This document shows, in pieces, positions 18,190 through 26,592 of a stretch of 64,000 nt of DNA. The stretch's first letter is position 1. Each line of letters opens with the position of its first letter. The DNA comes from Chryseobacterium bernardetii (GTDB taxonomy: Bacteria; Bacteroidota; Bacteroidia; Flavobacteriales; Weeksellaceae), in NCBI RefSeq assembly GCF_003815975.1, contig NZ_CP033932.1:3639501-3703500 (forward strand). Reading direction: 5' to 3'. The notes beneath the pieces are model-generated. The model searched no databases. It was not told where the DNA came from and saw only the letters and a program-made list of their open reading frames with translations. The position numbers and the translations under genes are program-made.

Positions 18190-18246
18190 AAGGTGCAAAG
18201 TTTTGTGGATTCAGAATAAATTTTGAGAAACATATCTTTGCACCTT
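18190..18246. repeat. 11-bp inverted repeat AAGGTGCAAAG / CTTTGCACCTT
   Basis: Perfect arms at 18190-18200 and 18236-18246 separated by 35 bases, between the M28 gene and the GNAT stub. No T-run follows, so it is not a typical terminator. The right arm overlaps TATCTTTG (18233-18240), an exact -7 match. It could be an operator or a scar of rearrangement. Confidence 0.6.
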
Positions 18247-18262
18247 TGTCATTTTCAATAAT

Positions 18263-18270
18263 TAATTTTG
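18263..18270 (+). promoter_or_regulatory. -7 element TAATTTTG before GNAT stub and VOC gene
   Basis: Exact TAnnTTTG seven bases before the ATG of the truncated GNAT frame. With that frame broken, this promoter now serves the VOC gene at 18367. Confidence 0.5.
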
Positions 18271-18276
18271 CAACTT

Positions 18277-18360
18277 ATGCATATAATAATTCGTGAGGCA
18301 ATACTTGAAGATATTCCGCAGATTCAGGTCATAAGAAATTCTGTTAAAAAAATAAAATAA
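18277..18360 (+). pseudogene. Truncated GNAT acetyltransferase (27 codons left)
   Basis: The frame reads MHIIIREAILEDIPQIQVIR then NSVKKIK and stops. The start (I)IREATLEDIPQIxxIRNSVKEN is the characteristic N-terminus of a GNAT acetyltransferase (first strand and helix); everything after the 24th residue, including the acetyl-CoA site, is missing. It is followed after six bases by the VOC gene. I read it as the remnant of a deletion that joined a GNAT start and promoter to the next gene; a leader peptide by chance is the weaker alternative. Confidence 0.65.
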
Positions 18361-18366
18361 AATAAA

Positions 18367-18729
18367 ATGAGATCACAATTTAAATCCATCAGACCTTTTA
18401 TTGGGGCACAGAACTTTGAGATCAGCAGAAGCTTTTATAAAGATTTAGGATTTGAAGAAATAATCCTTGAGCCTAAGCTCTCCCTGTTTATACGGGAAGA
18501 AACAGGATTCTATCTTCAGGATTATTATGCAAAAGATTGGGTGGACAACACCATGATTTTCATGGAAGTTTCCAATACAGATGTATTCTGGAATGAACTC
18601 TTAACCTTAGGACTTACACATAAATATGAAAATGTAAGGCTTACTCCTGTAAGAACTATGAATTGGGGGAAAGAGTGTTTTGTTCATGATCCGTCAGGAA
18701 TTTTATGGCATTTCGGTGAGTTTTTTTAA
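18367..18729 (+). CDS. VOC (glyoxalase/bleomycin-resistance) family protein
   Basis: 120 residues, the length of a single two-module VOC subunit. RPFIGAQNFEISRSFYKDLGFEE, the strand FIREETGFYLQDYY and the end GKECFVHDPSGILWHFGEF fit bleomycin-resistance-like members. The conserved end is DPSGxxWhF with a Glu (GEF) for metal. VOC proteins are dimers that bind or modify small molecules; the ligand is unknown. Probably expressed from the promoter of the broken GNAT frame just upstream. Confidence 0.85.
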   Translation: MRSQFKSIRPFIGAQNFEISRSFYKDLGFEEIILEPKLSLFIREETGFYLQDYYAKDWVDNTMIFMEVSNTDVFWNELLTLGLTHKYENVRLTPVRTMNWGKECFVHDPSGILWHFGEFF

Positions 18730-18828
18730 TGTGGGGACAGGTTTTTCTGAAATCACTATTCATGAGTTTTATAAACTTTTTGCTTACTATTGATAGATGG
18801 TTTATCTTGGCTGTATAATTAGACCAAC

Positions 18829-19329
18829 ATGATTTACGCGTTTGATACTTACTATTACGATGACTATGCCAATACTGTTTGTATTGCATTTCAAGACTGG
18901 GCATCCGAACGGGAAGTGGAAGTTTTTACAGAGCAGACTTCCATCAGTTCTGGATACGAAAGCGGAGCCTTCTATAAAAGAGAACTGCCATGCATTCTGA
19001 GCTTACTCAATAAAATAGTGCTAAAAGAAGATGATATCATCATTGTTGACGGATATGTTACGCTGGATAATGATGGAAAAATAGGATTAGGAGGACACCT
19101 TTATGAAGCCTTACAGGAAAAACATCCGGTAATAGGAATTGCCAAAAATGAATTTACAACACCAGATTCCCAAAGAAGAAATGTATTGCGTGGTAATAGC
19201 AAAACACCGCTTTTTGTAACGGCAAAAGGAATAGATGTAGACCAGGTCAGGATAAAGGTAGAACAAATGCATGGCCCTTATAGAATTCCTACATTACTGA
19301 AAAAACTGGATCAGCTGAGCAGAGAATAA
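18829..19329 (+). CDS. nfi: Endonuclease V, short form
   Basis: 166 residues versus about 220 for E. coli Nfi. It keeps the catalytic core: Asp6 in FDTYY, Glu in KRELPCIL, Asp in IIVDGYVTLD, GLGGHLYEAL (His) and IAKNEF (Lys). EndoV cuts the second phosphodiester bond 3' of deoxyinosine, or inosine in RNA. The missing parts are the N-terminal 40 or so residues before the first strand (including the PYVS wedge) and part of the C-terminus. Starts right before the first beta-strand, so the ATG is secure. Monocistronic. Confidence 0.85.
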   Translation: MIYAFDTYYYDDYANTVCIAFQDWASEREVEVFTEQTSISSGYESGAFYKRELPCILSLLNKIVLKEDDIIIVDGYVTLDNDGKIGLGGHLYEALQEKHPVIGIAKNEFTTPDSQRRNVLRGNSKTPLFVTAKGIDVDQVRIKVEQMHGPYRIPTLLKKLDQLSRE

Positions 19330-19418
19330 GAATGAGGCAATGTCAAAAAGAAGTCAATTTTACTAAATACTTACAAACCTATAAAGATGGAATATCAAGT
19401 TTCATCTTTTTTTATATA

Positions 19419-19444
19419 TAAAATATACCGATAGGTATATTTTA
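19419..19444. promoter_or_regulatory. Operator palindrome 1 upstream of thiolase (TetR-type)
   Basis: Perfect 11-bp arms (19419-19429 and 19434-19444) around GATA, core ATACCGATAGGTAT. It ends two bases before the -7 element, overlapping the -33 zone, the position of a repressor site. Confidence 0.75.
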
Positions 19445-19445
19445 C

Positions 19446-19453
19446 TATATTTG
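19446..19453 (+). promoter_or_regulatory. -7 element TATATTTG of thiolase promoter
   Basis: Exact TAnnTTTG between the two operator palindromes; transcription would start near 19460, giving a leader of about 65 bases. Confidence 0.65.
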
Positions 19454-19491
19454 TATGGACCGTAGAAAAAAGAATTTTCAAAATCAATAAT

Positions 19492-19505
19492 ATACCGAAT
19501 GGTAT
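19492..19505. promoter_or_regulatory. Operator palindrome 2 (ATACCGAATGGTAT)
   Basis: Second copy of the same motif, arms ATACC/GGTAT with a 4-bp spacer, in the leader 20 bases before the thiolase start. Two copies flanking the promoter point to repression by a TetR-family protein encoded elsewhere; no such gene is adjacent. Confidence 0.65.
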
Positions 19506-19525
19506 TTTTAAATAAAAATAAAACT

Positions 19526-20701
19526 ATGAAAGAAGTATTCATCATTGCCGCAAAAAGAACTCCTATTGGAGGTTTTATGGGAAGTTTATCGGGTTTTACA
19601 GCTCCACAGCTGGGCGCTATGGCTATACAGAAAGCTTACGAAAGTGCATTGGTTTCCCCGGAGAATATAGACAGTGTTTATTTGGGAAATGTATTAAGTG
19701 CTGGAGTTGGACAGTCACCAGCAAGACAGGCTGCCATCTTTTCAGAAATTCCGGTAGATAAAGATGCAACTACAGTTAATAAAGTATGTGCTTCAGGAAT
19801 GAAAGCTGCAATAATAGGAGCACAACAGATTCAGCTTGGATTAGAAAACTTGGTTATGACAGGTGGAATGGAGAGCATGAGTAATGTGCCTCACTATAAC
19901 TATTTGCGGAAGGGCTGGAAATTGGGCGATACCCAATTCACAGATGGACTCATTAAAGATGGGCTCTGGGATGTGTATCACAATTTTCACATGGGAAGTG
20001 CTGCGGAGTTAGGTGTCAAAAAATATGGCTTGACCAGACAGGAATTGGATGATTATGCTCTGATGTCCTATAAAAGGGCTCAGAAGGCTGCTGAGAATAA
20101 CAAATTTAATAAAGAGCTTTTTAGCATCTCAGTAGAAGGGAAAAGAGAAACTGTTGTTATAGAAAGAGATGAAGATATTGATAAACTTATTCCTGAAAAG
20201 ATTTCCCTGCTAAAGCCAGCTTTCGAAAATGATGGTATGCTGACAGCTGCGAATTCCAGCAATCTTAATGATGGGGCAGCAGCAGTATTGTTGGGTTCTT
20301 CAGAAGCTGTAAAGAGATATGATCTGAAGCCAATAGCCAGAATTATAGCATATGCTGATGCAGCTCAATCCCCGGAATGGTTTACGACTTCTCCATCAGT
20401 GGCAATTCAAAAAGTTCTGAAAAATACAGGGCTTATTCTATCTGATATAGATTATTTTGAGATCAATGAAGCATATTCTTCTGTGATTTTATCCAACCAG
20501 AAGATTCTCGGTTATGATTTGGATAAAGTAAATGTGTATGGCGGTGCTGTAGCATTGGGACATCCCATTGGGGCCTCAGGAGCAAGGATTATGACAACCT
20601 TAATAAATGTATTGCGCCAGGAAGGAGGAAAATATGGTATTGCCGCGATTTGCAATGGAGGTGGTGGAGCATCAGCCATTCTTATTGAAAATTTGAATTA
20701 A
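19526..20701 (+). CDS. Acetyl-CoA C-acetyltransferase (thiolase)
   Basis: 391 residues from MKEVFIIAAKRTPIGGF; the in-frame ATG 27 bases upstream lies inside operator 2 and is not plausible. The nucleophile is Cys88 in NKVCASGMKA; the other sites are EINEAYS (usually NEAFA), GHPIGASGAR, and the proton-shuttling Cys in AICNGGGGASA. It condenses two acetyl-CoA to acetoacetyl-CoA or runs the reverse thiolysis in fatty-acid breakdown. Alone in its transcription unit, with two TetR-type operators around its promoter, which suggests induction by acyl-CoA. Confidence 0.93.
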   Translation: MKEVFIIAAKRTPIGGFMGSLSGFTAPQLGAMAIQKAYESALVSPENIDSVYLGNVLSAGVGQSPARQAAIFSEIPVDKDATTVNKVCASGMKAAIIGAQQIQLGLENLVMTGGMESMSNVPHYNYLRKGWKLGDTQFTDGLIKDGLWDVYHNFHMGSAAELGVKKYGLTRQELDDYALMSYKRAQKAAENNKFNKELFSISVEGKRETVVIERDEDIDKLIPEKISLLKPAFENDGMLTAANSSNLNDGAAAVLLGSSEAVKRYDLKPIARIIAYADAAQSPEWFTTSPSVAIQKVLKNTGLILSDIDYFEINEAYSSVILSNQKILGYDLDKVNVYGGAVALGHPIGASGARIMTTLINVLRQEGGKYGIAAICNGGGGASAILIENLN

Positions 20702-20895
20702 GTAGCATTAGACAGTGTTTTACCATAATCAATAGAATCACATCAACATCATCTAAAGAAAGCCATTAGAACAATAATGGATATAACTTACCGATAATTA
20801 TGTGCTTGTTTAATCTTATTGCTTCTTCCTAATATAAATATCTCTAAACTGACAAATCTCATTAAATTATTATTTTTATTAATTCTAAATAAATA

Positions 20896-21085
20896 TAAAT
20901 TTGTCTCAATAAAAATTTAGACCTATAAAAGGCTCTTTTACTGATTTAGTGCATGCTAAAAACAGTGAATACAGAGGATAAATCTGTTTAAAGTTATAAG
21001 GAAAGAAAAATAAGACACATATCTAATCATATCCATATCAATTTTTGTTTTTTGCCGACAGATTTTATCTGTCGGTTTTGTTCTG
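20896..21085 (+). ncRNA. Candidate small RNA (promoter-like box to terminator)
   Basis: The 430-base gap after the thiolase has no convincing frame. It holds TAAATTTG (20896-20903, exact -7 match, no clear -33) and, 150 bases on, a perfect hairpin CCGACAGA/TCTGTCGG (21055-21062, 21068-21075) followed by TTTTG on the + strand. The T-tract is on the wrong side to serve the helicase gene. Either a small RNA or a long 3' end of the thiolase mRNA. Confidence 0.3.
21055..21081 (+). terminator. Intrinsic terminator
   Basis: Eight-bp perfect stem, five-base loop, then TTTTGTT on the + strand. Belongs either to the thiolase or to the candidate small RNA. Confidence 0.7.
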
Positions 21086-21131
21086 TGAATTCTTAATCTT
21101 TTAAAATATCTTAAATGGATTATACTTCCCA

Positions 21132-24100
21132 TTATTTCTGATCAAGGATATCCAGAAGGTCCTGCCTTGAAAATCCCTGGAATTGAGTACCGTCAGTTTT
21201 GAGAAGGTTTTGAGCCAATACAGTCTTCTTCTTCTGAAGGGTAAGTATTTTTTCTTCCACCGTGTTAGAACAGATCATACGGACAGCAATAACATTTTTA
21301 GTCTGCCCAATACGGTAACTCCTGTCAATGGCCTGGTTTTCGGTAGCAGGATTCCACCATGGATCAACCAGGTAAATGTAATCGGCCTGCGTAAGATTAA
21401 GTCCTACGCCGCCGGCCTTTAAGCTTATCAAAAATACACGGACCTCTTCATTCTCCTGGAAATTAGCTACCTTATTTCCCCTGTCTTTAGTTTGTCCGGT
21501 AAGATATTCAAAAGGAATTCCGTGACACTCCAGTTCCGTTTTCAGTAAGTCCAGCATTCCTACAAACTGAGAGAATACAAGGATTTTATGGTCTTTTGAT
21601 TTTCCAAGAATCTGTTCCATCAGAATCTCAATTTTAACGGCATGTTCCCCGGAATATCCTTCTTTAATCAATGCTGGCGAGTTACAGATCTGTCTGAGCC
21701 TTGTAAGGCCTGTGAGAACGTGCATGGTGTTTTTATTAAGATCATCATCATCATTAGCTGCAATGAATTCCCGAAGCTCTTTTTCATAAGCATCATAAAT
21801 CTTACGTTGTTCCGTATTCATTTCACAATAAATGACAGTTTCCGTTTTTTCAGGAAGTTCTGTGGCTACCTGTTTCTTCGTTCTGCGTAGAATAAACGGC
21901 TTTATTTTCTGCTGAAGCTCCGTTGCCCGTTTGCTGTATTCAAATTTATCAATAGGAATAGCATAAATATCTTTGAAAGATTGTTGGCTGCCTAATAATC
22001 CGGGGCAGGCAAATGAAAGCTGGCTGTAAAGGTCAAAAGTACTGTTTTCAATAGGAGTTCCTGTTAAAACAATTCTGTTCCTGGCCTGTAGAAGCCTCGC
22101 TGCTTTATATCTTTCGGAGTTAGGGTTCTTAATGGCCTGGGACTCATCAAGGAAAATATAATTGAAATGAAAAGCCTTCAGAAACCGGATATCTGAAAGC
22201 AACATTCCATAACTGGTTAGAACAACTTCATAATCTGACAGATGGGTATTTGTTTTTTCCCGGTTCGGGCCATAATGGAGTAAAATCTTTAGTGAAGGGG
22301 CAAACTTGCTGATCTCCTCTTGCCAGTTGAAAAGCAGGGACGTAGGAACTACTACAAGATTAGTGGTATGCCCGCGTTTTTCCCTTTGAGAAAGCATAAA
22401 TGCTATGATCTGAAGGGTTTTTCCCAACCCCATATCATCAGCAAGGCAGCCGCCGAAGTTGAAACTGTCGAGGAAATTAAGCCAATTTAATCCTTCATGC
22501 TGATAATCTCTTAACCTGGCATTCAATTCAGAAGGAATATTGACCCGGGGAATATTTTTACCAGTTAGAAACTGCTTGGAATAGGTGGTAATTTCATTCT
22601 GAACCTCAATGCTCATTACTTCTTTTTCAAAGAGGGAAGAGACTTCTGTAAAATTAATTTTCGGAATCTTTAACAGCTCTTCATCAATTTCTCCGGCTTG
22701 AAAATAAGAAGCGATCTTATCCATCCATTCTTCAGGAAGAATACCCAGGCTGCCGTCATCCAGCTGTACGAATTTACTTTTATTTCGGATTGTCCGGTGA
22801 AGCTGTTTCAAAGTAGCTTCTTTCTGGCCAAAACCTACCTTTAACTTGGCATTGAACCAATCCAGTCCGCTGGTAATTTGAATGTTGATCTTAGCACGGT
22901 GGGGATTAAGTTTGTTGTTTTTCAGCTCATTAAAGCCTAATATAGTGATATTTTCATTCCGCCATGCTTCAAATGCATCTAAGAACCAGTTTTCATCAAG
23001 GAATTTATCCCTGTGAAGATAGAAATACTGATAGCCATCCATCTGTTCTTCAAAATCAGGATGCTGCTGCATTACCAAAGAGGTAAAACGGGCTTCTAAG
23101 GAATCGTTTCTTTCTATTCTAAATGGATTTCCATTCTGATCGGTATCGAAAATCTGCTTTCTGGAATATACCGGAACCTCTACTTCTCCGTACTTCATAA
23201 CAGGAGTAATTCCAATATAATTTTCCTGCTGACGAAGATAAATGACTCTTTCTATGTGGAAATTCTTTTCTTCAAGCTGTACTTTCGTTGCAGATTGTAT
23301 ATAGCTGTAATTGATTTGTATACGTTCTTCTAACTTAGACAGGATTTGCTGCAGGAAACCTTCATATTTTGAAGAATGAATGAGTAAAATCTCATTGTTT
23401 GCCTTAAAAAATCTGATAACCCTCAGCAAATCAGGATGATCTATAAAGCTGAATGTCTTATTGTTATATACAAAATATTCATTTCTGATAACCACATTCT
23501 TAAATGGAATGGCTGCACCATTAAACAGAAGTTCTCCTGTGATTTCGAAGAAAGGATCTTTCTTAAATACAGATAGTTGTATGTCTGCATCTAAAGTATT
23601 AAGTGTAACGGGTATCAGTGATTTTACGGAAACAGTTTCTGCAATTTCGCGATCATGATAATATACATCCAGATCAAGGGGATTTTTTACAATGAGCTTT
23701 AAAGCTTCCAGTTCAGCCGAATTATAATCTTCATTGTAATTGTTTTGAAAAGAAGAAATCGCGGTATAAAATTTTATATCCAGGGGCTTCTCGGCTTTCC
23801 ATATCAGCTGCATTGCATCTACAGAAGTAACCGGATTTTTTATTTTCCCTGTTTGTGTGGTTTCTGCTTCCATAAGAGAGAATACCAGATGATTGTAGTA
23901 ACGGTGATTACCAATTACCAATATCTGCTTTTTATCAGTTTCAAGTGTCGCCAGTGCATCCAGTTTGGATGGAGTTTGGGGCAGAAGGTCTCTCTGGAGT
24001 AATAGTTCGTCTATGGGAAGCATTTCCTTGATCTTAGGCAATATTTCAAGCTTTCCTGCTGCTAATTCCAGCTGAAAATACTGGTCAAGGTCTGGTTCAT

Positions 24101-24470
24101 TTTCTAATCCATATGCTTTTGCTTTAGATAACAATGTTTTCTTACGGAGCATATCATCAAAGAAGATCCGGTAATTCTTCTCTTCCAGAATACAGTGGAT
24201 GATTTCTGCCTGATGGGTACAAAGTTTTGCCTGAGGATTATTGCATGTACAGGTGCAAAGCAATGAATTGCCTATATGGCTTATTGAAACAACAGGAAAT
24301 TGCTGTAATGGAAGTTTTTTTGTGAAAATTCCTGTATTATTTTCAATGGCAATGGGATAGATTTCACGAAAATCAGTGATTCCAATAAATGAACTTTCTG
24401 CAGTATGATTTAACAGGTCATACACGGAAAGTGTGCTGATATTGATGTTTTCAAGAATATATTCTGCCAT
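21132..24470 (-). CDS. SNF2-family helicase with N-terminal SWIM zinc finger
   Basis: 1112 residues. Near residue 70 a SWIM finger (CTCTCNNPQ...CTHQ, CxC...CxH). A long middle region is unassigned. The SNF2 ATPase begins near 665: LADDMGLGKT (Walker A), VVPTSLLFNWQEEI, LDESQAIKN (DEAH box), LTGTPIENS; the C-terminal helicase lobe has KILVFSQFV, SLKAGGVGLNLTQAD and DPWWNPATENQAIDRSYRIGQ. Bacterial SWIM-SNF2 (HepA-like) proteins move along double-stranded DNA and may remodel protein-DNA complexes; role not known. No nuclease or methylase neighbours, so I see no reason to call it part of a defence system. Monocistronic. Confidence 0.93.
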   Translation of the reverse strand: MAEYILENINISTLSVYDLLNHTAESSFIGITDFREIYPIAIENNTGIFTKKLPLQQFPVVSISHIGNSLLCTCTCNNPQAKLCTHQAEIIHCILEEKNYRIFFDDMLRKKTLLSKAKAYGLENEPDLDQYFQLELAAGKLEILPKIKEMLPIDELLLQRDLLPQTPSKLDALATLETDKKQILVIGNHRYYNHLVFSLMEAETTQTGKIKNPVTSVDAMQLIWKAEKPLDIKFYTAISSFQNNYNEDYNSAELEALKLIVKNPLDLDVYYHDREIAETVSVKSLIPVTLNTLDADIQLSVFKKDPFFEITGELLFNGAAIPFKNVVIRNEYFVYNNKTFSFIDHPDLLRVIRFFKANNEILLIHSSKYEGFLQQILSKLEERIQINYSYIQSATKVQLEEKNFHIERVIYLRQQENYIGITPVMKYGEVEVPVYSRKQIFDTDQNGNPFRIERNDSLEARFTSLVMQQHPDFEEQMDGYQYFYLHRDKFLDENWFLDAFEAWRNENITILGFNELKNNKLNPHRAKINIQITSGLDWFNAKLKVGFGQKEATLKQLHRTIRNKSKFVQLDDGSLGILPEEWMDKIASYFQAGEIDEELLKIPKINFTEVSSLFEKEVMSIEVQNEITTYSKQFLTGKNIPRVNIPSELNARLRDYQHEGLNWLNFLDSFNFGGCLADDMGLGKTLQIIAFMLSQREKRGHTTNLVVVPTSLLFNWQEEISKFAPSLKILLHYGPNREKTNTHLSDYEVVLTSYGMLLSDIRFLKAFHFNYIFLDESQAIKNPNSERYKAARLLQARNRIVLTGTPIENSTFDLYSQLSFACPGLLGSQQSFKDIYAIPIDKFEYSKRATELQQKIKPFILRRTKKQVATELPEKTETVIYCEMNTEQRKIYDAYEKELREFIAANDDDDLNKNTMHVLTGLTRLRQICNSPALIKEGYSGEHAVKIEILMEQILGKSKDHKILVFSQFVGMLDLLKTELECHGIPFEYLTGQTKDRGNKVANFQENEEVRVFLISLKAGGVGLNLTQADYIYLVDPWWNPATENQAIDRSYRIGQTKNVIAVRMICSNTVEEKILTLQKKKTVLAQNLLKTDGTQFQGFSRQDLLDILDQK

Positions 24471-24559
24471 AAAAATTGATGGAACAAACTTACAAAAAAA
24501 CGATAAGAAAATATTAGGCGCAGTTAATCATAGTGTTATAAATTATATAGCCATAAAGT

Positions 24560-24590
24560 CCATTTTGGCTACAGTTTAGCCCGTTTTGGC
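24560..24590 (+). promoter_or_regulatory. Direct repeat CCATTTTGGC / CCGTTTTGGC, likely AraC site
   Basis: Two near-identical 10-mers (24560-24569 and 24581-24590) start 21 bp apart, two helical turns on the same face. They end 24 bp before GAACTTTG (24615-24622, seven of eight to the -7 consensus) and 57 bases before the SDR gene. This is the spacing and position of an AraC-type activator site, and an AraC gene follows the SDR gene. Confidence 0.55.
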
Positions 24591-24646
24591 AACTCTTATC
24601 TTTTTTCTGATGCGGAACTTTGTCCTGTAATTTTAAACAGAAAAAA

Positions 24647-25444
24647 ATGAAAACAATTTTTATAACAGGAGCTTCTACAGGATTAGGTAAAGCAACTGCA
24701 CAATTATTTCAACAGAAAGGATGGAAAGTTATTGCCACAATGAGAAACCCTGAAGCAGCTTCAGATCTTGCTTCTCTGAATAATGTAACAGTACTTCCTT
24801 TGGATGTTACCCAACCGGAGCAGATCCAGAGAACCGTAAAACAGGCATTGGGTTCAGGGGATGTGGATGTTGTTTTTAATAATGCCGGTTATGGCCTTTT
24901 AGGACCTTTGGAAGCTTTAAGTGATGAACAGATCGTAAGACAGCTTACTACTAATTTATTAGGTACAATTCGGGTTACCCAGGAGTTTATTCCTTATTTC
25001 AGGGAGAAAAAGAATGGGATCTTCATTTCTACAACATCAATTGGCGGTCTGATGGCTTTTCCTCTTAATTCAATTTATCATGCTACAAAATGGGCTTTGG
25101 AAGGATGGAGTGAAAGTATGGCTTTTGAACTGAATTCATTTGGAATTGATATTAAAACAGTTTCTCCCGGCGGAATTAAGACCGATTTTGTGAGCCGTTC
25201 CCTGGATACAGCAACTAGTCCTGCTTATGAAGGAATAATGAATTCCCTATATTCCAGAATGGAAGGCATGATGGAAGTTGCTTCTACACCGGAACAGATT
25301 GCTGAAGTTGTTTATGAGGCTGCAACAGATGGTAAAAAACAATTGAGATATGTAGCTGGTGAGGATGCGAAAGCTTTGTATGCACAGCGTCTGGAAATAG
25401 GTGCGGAAGCATTCAGAGAGCAGTTAGGTAAACAGTTTTTGTAA
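24647..25444 (+). CDS. Short-chain dehydrogenase/reductase
   Basis: 265 residues from MKTIFITGASTGLGKATAQLF, which puts the NAD(P) motif TGxxxGxG at residues 7-14 as usual. NNAGYGLLGPLE, the catalytic Ser in STTSIGGL and YHATKWALEGW (Tyr-x3-Lys) are present, and SPGGIKTDF follows. Arg after the first fold (MRNPEAA) favours NADPH. Substrate unknown. Next gene on the same strand is an AraC regulator, 66 bases away, a pairing common in Bacteroidota. Confidence 0.93.
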   Translation: MKTIFITGASTGLGKATAQLFQQKGWKVIATMRNPEAASDLASLNNVTVLPLDVTQPEQIQRTVKQALGSGDVDVVFNNAGYGLLGPLEALSDEQIVRQLTTNLLGTIRVTQEFIPYFREKKNGIFISTTSIGGLMAFPLNSIYHATKWALEGWSESMAFELNSFGIDIKTVSPGGIKTDFVSRSLDTATSPAYEGIMNSLYSRMEGMMEVASTPEQIAEVVYEAATDGKKQLRYVAGEDAKALYAQRLEIGAEAFREQLGKQFL

Positions 25445-25510
25445 TTGTATTGCTTAGATATTGTGCGGGTTAGCTTGTTTTTTAAATCAAAAAAATAATA
25501 CCTTTATAGT

Positions 25511-26425
25511 ATGGAAAAGAATGAAAATGCTCCTTTGAAAATTTCATCCATATCGGAACTGCATAGTTTAGTAGGGTTATCAGGCCCTCTTCATCCATTG
25601 GTAAGCTTAGTGGATAATACAAAGATGTCTGTAAATAAAGAAATGCTGAACAGAAGTTTTGCCCTGAATTTTTATAAAATATCTTATAAATATTCCAGAG
25701 TAGGAAAGATGGGATACGGGCAAGGGTATTATGACTTTAATGAAGGAGGTATGATGTTTACAGCTCCAGGCCAGATTCTTTCTACAGATGAGAATGCGGA
25801 ATATTGCGGCTATACGTTATTGGTGCATCCTGATTTTATCAGAAGCTATCCTTTCGCAAAGAATATTAAGAATTTCGGGTTCTTTTCTTATGATACCAAT
25901 GAAGCCCTGCATCTGTCTGATCAGGAAAAGAACATTATAACAGGATTGTTGGACAATATTAAAAATGAACTGAATACAGCCATTGATGAAGTAAGCCAGG
26001 ATGTAGTGGTTTCTTATATTGAAGTTCTTCTGAACTACAGTAACCGTTTTTATAAAAGACAGTTTATCACAAGAAAAGCGGTAAATAATGATTTGCTGAC
26101 TAAAATGGATATGGTTCTGGAAAACTACTTTAATCAGGAGCAAACATTAACAAAAGGACTTCCCACTGTTGAATTTCTGGCTTCTGAGCTTCATCTGTCA
26201 CCACATTACCTCAGCGATATGCTGAGAAACCTTACAGGACAGAATGCCCAACAGCATATTCATGAGAAACTGATTGAGAAGGCTAAGGAATACCTCACTT
26301 CCACTAATTTTTCAGTATCGGAAGTAGCATATGCTTTAGGATTTGAACATCCACAGTCTTTTAATAAATTATTTAAAAAGAAAACAGAGCAGACTCCTCT
26401 AAGTTACAGGCAGTTATTTAATTAA
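25511..26425 (+). CDS. AraC-family transcriptional regulator
   Basis: 304 residues. The last 100 hold the two HTH motifs: LPTVEFLASELHLSPHYLSDMLRNLTG and FSVSEVAYALGFEHPQSFNKLFKKKTEQTPLSYR. The N-terminal 180 residues are a cupin-like ligand domain (GQGYYDFNEGGMMFTAPGQIL). Likely controls the SDR gene upstream of it through the 21-bp direct repeat at 24560. A perfect terminator follows, so SDR-AraC is the unit. Confidence 0.9.
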   Translation: MEKNENAPLKISSISELHSLVGLSGPLHPLVSLVDNTKMSVNKEMLNRSFALNFYKISYKYSRVGKMGYGQGYYDFNEGGMMFTAPGQILSTDENAEYCGYTLLVHPDFIRSYPFAKNIKNFGFFSYDTNEALHLSDQEKNIITGLLDNIKNELNTAIDEVSQDVVVSYIEVLLNYSNRFYKRQFITRKAVNNDLLTKMDMVLENYFNQEQTLTKGLPTVEFLASELHLSPHYLSDMLRNLTGQNAQQHIHEKLIEKAKEYLTSTNFSVSEVAYALGFEHPQSFNKLFKKKTEQTPLSYRQLFN

Positions 26426-26436
26426 TCATAATCATG

Positions 26437-26463
26437 CCCAGCCTTTTTTGGCTGGGTATTTTG
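26437..26463 (+). terminator. Intrinsic terminator of the AraC gene
   Basis: CCCAGCC (26437-26443), six-T loop, GGCTGGG (26450-26456), then TATTTT. Confidence 0.88.
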
Positions 26464-26592
26464 CTGAGAACTGTCATTTCAAAGAAAATAATCAAAGTAA
26501 ATGAATCATTGATATAAAAACAGGCATAAAAGCACCTGACTTTTATTGCTGTTTTTTATTTTCTTAATTTTTCTTCCCAGAAGGTTGTTTTT

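Noticed and set aside
21132..24470. SNF2 helicase as a phage-defence component
   Set aside because: No methylase, nuclease, PLD or other defence gene nearby; SWIM-SNF2 proteins of this size are ordinary in Bacteroidota.
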